Shown here: positions 63,369 through 64,000 of the stretch, piece by piece
How the letters are laid out: each line of letters opens with the position of its first letter
Numbering within the stretch: position 1 is the stretch's first letter
Assembly (NCBI GenBank): GCA_964625855.1
Contig: CAZVFC010000032.1
Coordinates: 1 to 64,000, forward strand
Reading direction: 5' to 3'
Length of the DNA stretch: 64,000 bases
From: JAPLUA01 sp964625855
Lineage (GTDB): Bacteria > Verrucomicrobiota > Verrucomicrobiia > Limisphaerales > UBA8199
Made by a program: the position numbers and the translations under genes
The notes under the pieces: model-generated
The model's database searches: none
Seen by the model: the letters and a program-made list of their open reading frames with translations, nothing else
Told to the model about the DNA's origin: nothing

Positions 63369-64000
63369 ATGGAAATCTATGAGCATCCTACCTTCCGGAT
63401 GGCCTGCGAGCAGTTTGACCTGGTAGCGGATCACTTGCAAATGCCCGCCTCCGAGCGGGATCGGGTAAAGTACCCCAAGCGCGCGATGGTCGTGGCGCTG
63501 CCTATTCACCGCGACGACGGGACCACGCAGGTTTTCGCCGGGTACCGCGTGCAACACCACCTCACCCTCGGACCCACCAAAGGCGGTCTGCGTTTCCATC
63601 CGGATGTGACGTTGGGCGAGGTCGCGGCGCTGGCGATGTGGATGAGCTGGAAGTGTGCGCTCACCGGGCTGCCCTATGGCGGGGCCAAAGGCGGCATTGC
63701 CTGTGACCCGGGAAAGCTTTCGAAGAATGAGCTGGAGCGGATCACCCGCCGTTACACGCAGGAGATGATGCCGTTCATCGGCCCGCAGATTGACGTCATG
63801 GCCCCCGACCTGGGCACCAATGAGCAGGTCATGTCCTGGATGATGGACACTTACTCGGTTCACGTTGGCACCACGGTGCCCAGCATTGTCACCGGCAAGC
63901 CGGTCGCGCTCGGCGGCTCGCTGGGCCGGCGCGAGGCGACCGGCCGCGGCGTCGGGTACCTGGTGAACCGCGCCACGGACACCATCGGGTTGGACATCGG
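63369..64000 (+). CDS. gdhA: Glu/Leu/Phe/Val dehydrogenase, 3' end beyond window
   Basis: First 210 residues of a glutamate dehydrogenase-family enzyme. HHLTLGPTKGGLRFHPDVTL, ALAMWMSWKCALTGLPYGGA (with the catalytic Lys in the following KGGI) and DVMAPDLGTNEQVMSWMMDT belong to the substrate domain; the NAD(P) domain starts at GRGVGYLV. The gene runs off the edge. Next to gltBD it fits ammonium assimilation or glutamate breakdown. It could be leucine dehydrogenase-like, but motif order favours glutamate. Confidence 0.93.
   Translation, partial: MEIYEHPTFRMACEQFDLVADHLQMPASERDRVKYPKRAMVVALPIHRDDGTTQVFAGYRVQHHLTLGPTKGGLRFHPDVTLGEVAALAMWMSWKCALTGLPYGGAKGGIACDPGKLSKNELERITRRYTQEMMPFIGPQIDVMAPDLGTNEQVMSWMMDTYSVHVGTTVPSIVTGKPVALGGSLGRREATGRGVGYLVNRATDTIGLDI

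Overview
The window is high-GC bacterial chromosome, most likely from a Verrucomicrobiota member related to Limisphaerales/Pedosphaera. The grounds are two pseudopilin genes with a FTLIELLVVIAIIAILAALL head, a PEP-CTERM tail remnant, a shared C-terminal beta domain on several exported proteins, many palindromic REP-like elements, and short lineage-typical hypothetical proteins. The taxonomic call is inference; no rRNA or tRNA gene was found.

Layout. 1-15.7 kb: housekeeping and envelope genes (ubiX-like, lipoprotein amidase, NAD-sugar epimerase, DAHP synthase, YggS, a flavin reductase, a TPR protein, Dus, YraN), two pseudopilins and a zinc-ribbon methyltransferase. The second pseudopilin lies between ~126-bp direct repeats that each carry a copy of the methyltransferase promoter. 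15.8-21.2 kb: a vapBC pair, then a minus-strand run of Gfo/Idh/MocA oxidoreductase, PIG-L deacetylase, NagB-like isomerase, rnhB and an uncharacterised Cys-rich/repeat/RHH-like protein, the last three overlapping by 4 bp. 21.3-33.8 kb: small lineage proteins, a sialate O-acetylesterase, a DUF3516-type helicase whose reading frame has absorbed two REP-like palindromes, and a 1455-residue secreted GH2 enzyme. 33.8-40.6 kb: tgt, a MazF-like toxin/antitoxin pair, then a patchwork of small genes and remnants (a PEP-CTERM tail, a SUMF1 fragment, a signal-peptidase-like lipoprotein lacking the catalytic lysine).

40.5-48.0 kb holds the most interesting unit: a promoter followed by a 45-codon ORF, an acyl carrier protein, a condensation/acyltransferase-like enzyme, a B12-binding radical SAM enzyme, an FAD oxidoreductase, an adenylate-forming ligase and a CrtI-like desaturase/oxidoreductase. 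The genes overlap or are closely spaced and look like one operon for an undescribed ACP-tethered small molecule or lipid. Immediately convergent is a 2Fe-2S/ASKHA protein of the corrinoid-reactivating type, which could serve a cobalamin enzyme.

49.8-64 kb: a nine-heme exported cytochrome-like protein, hemA with a short C-terminus, BtpA, a Tat-exported oxidoreductase with an 11-bp repeat array upstream, a lone response regulator, and nitrogen assimilation genes gltB, gltD and a glutamate dehydrogenase cut by the window edge. Several genes have a -10-like hexamer only 6-11 bp before the start codon, suggesting leaderless transcripts.
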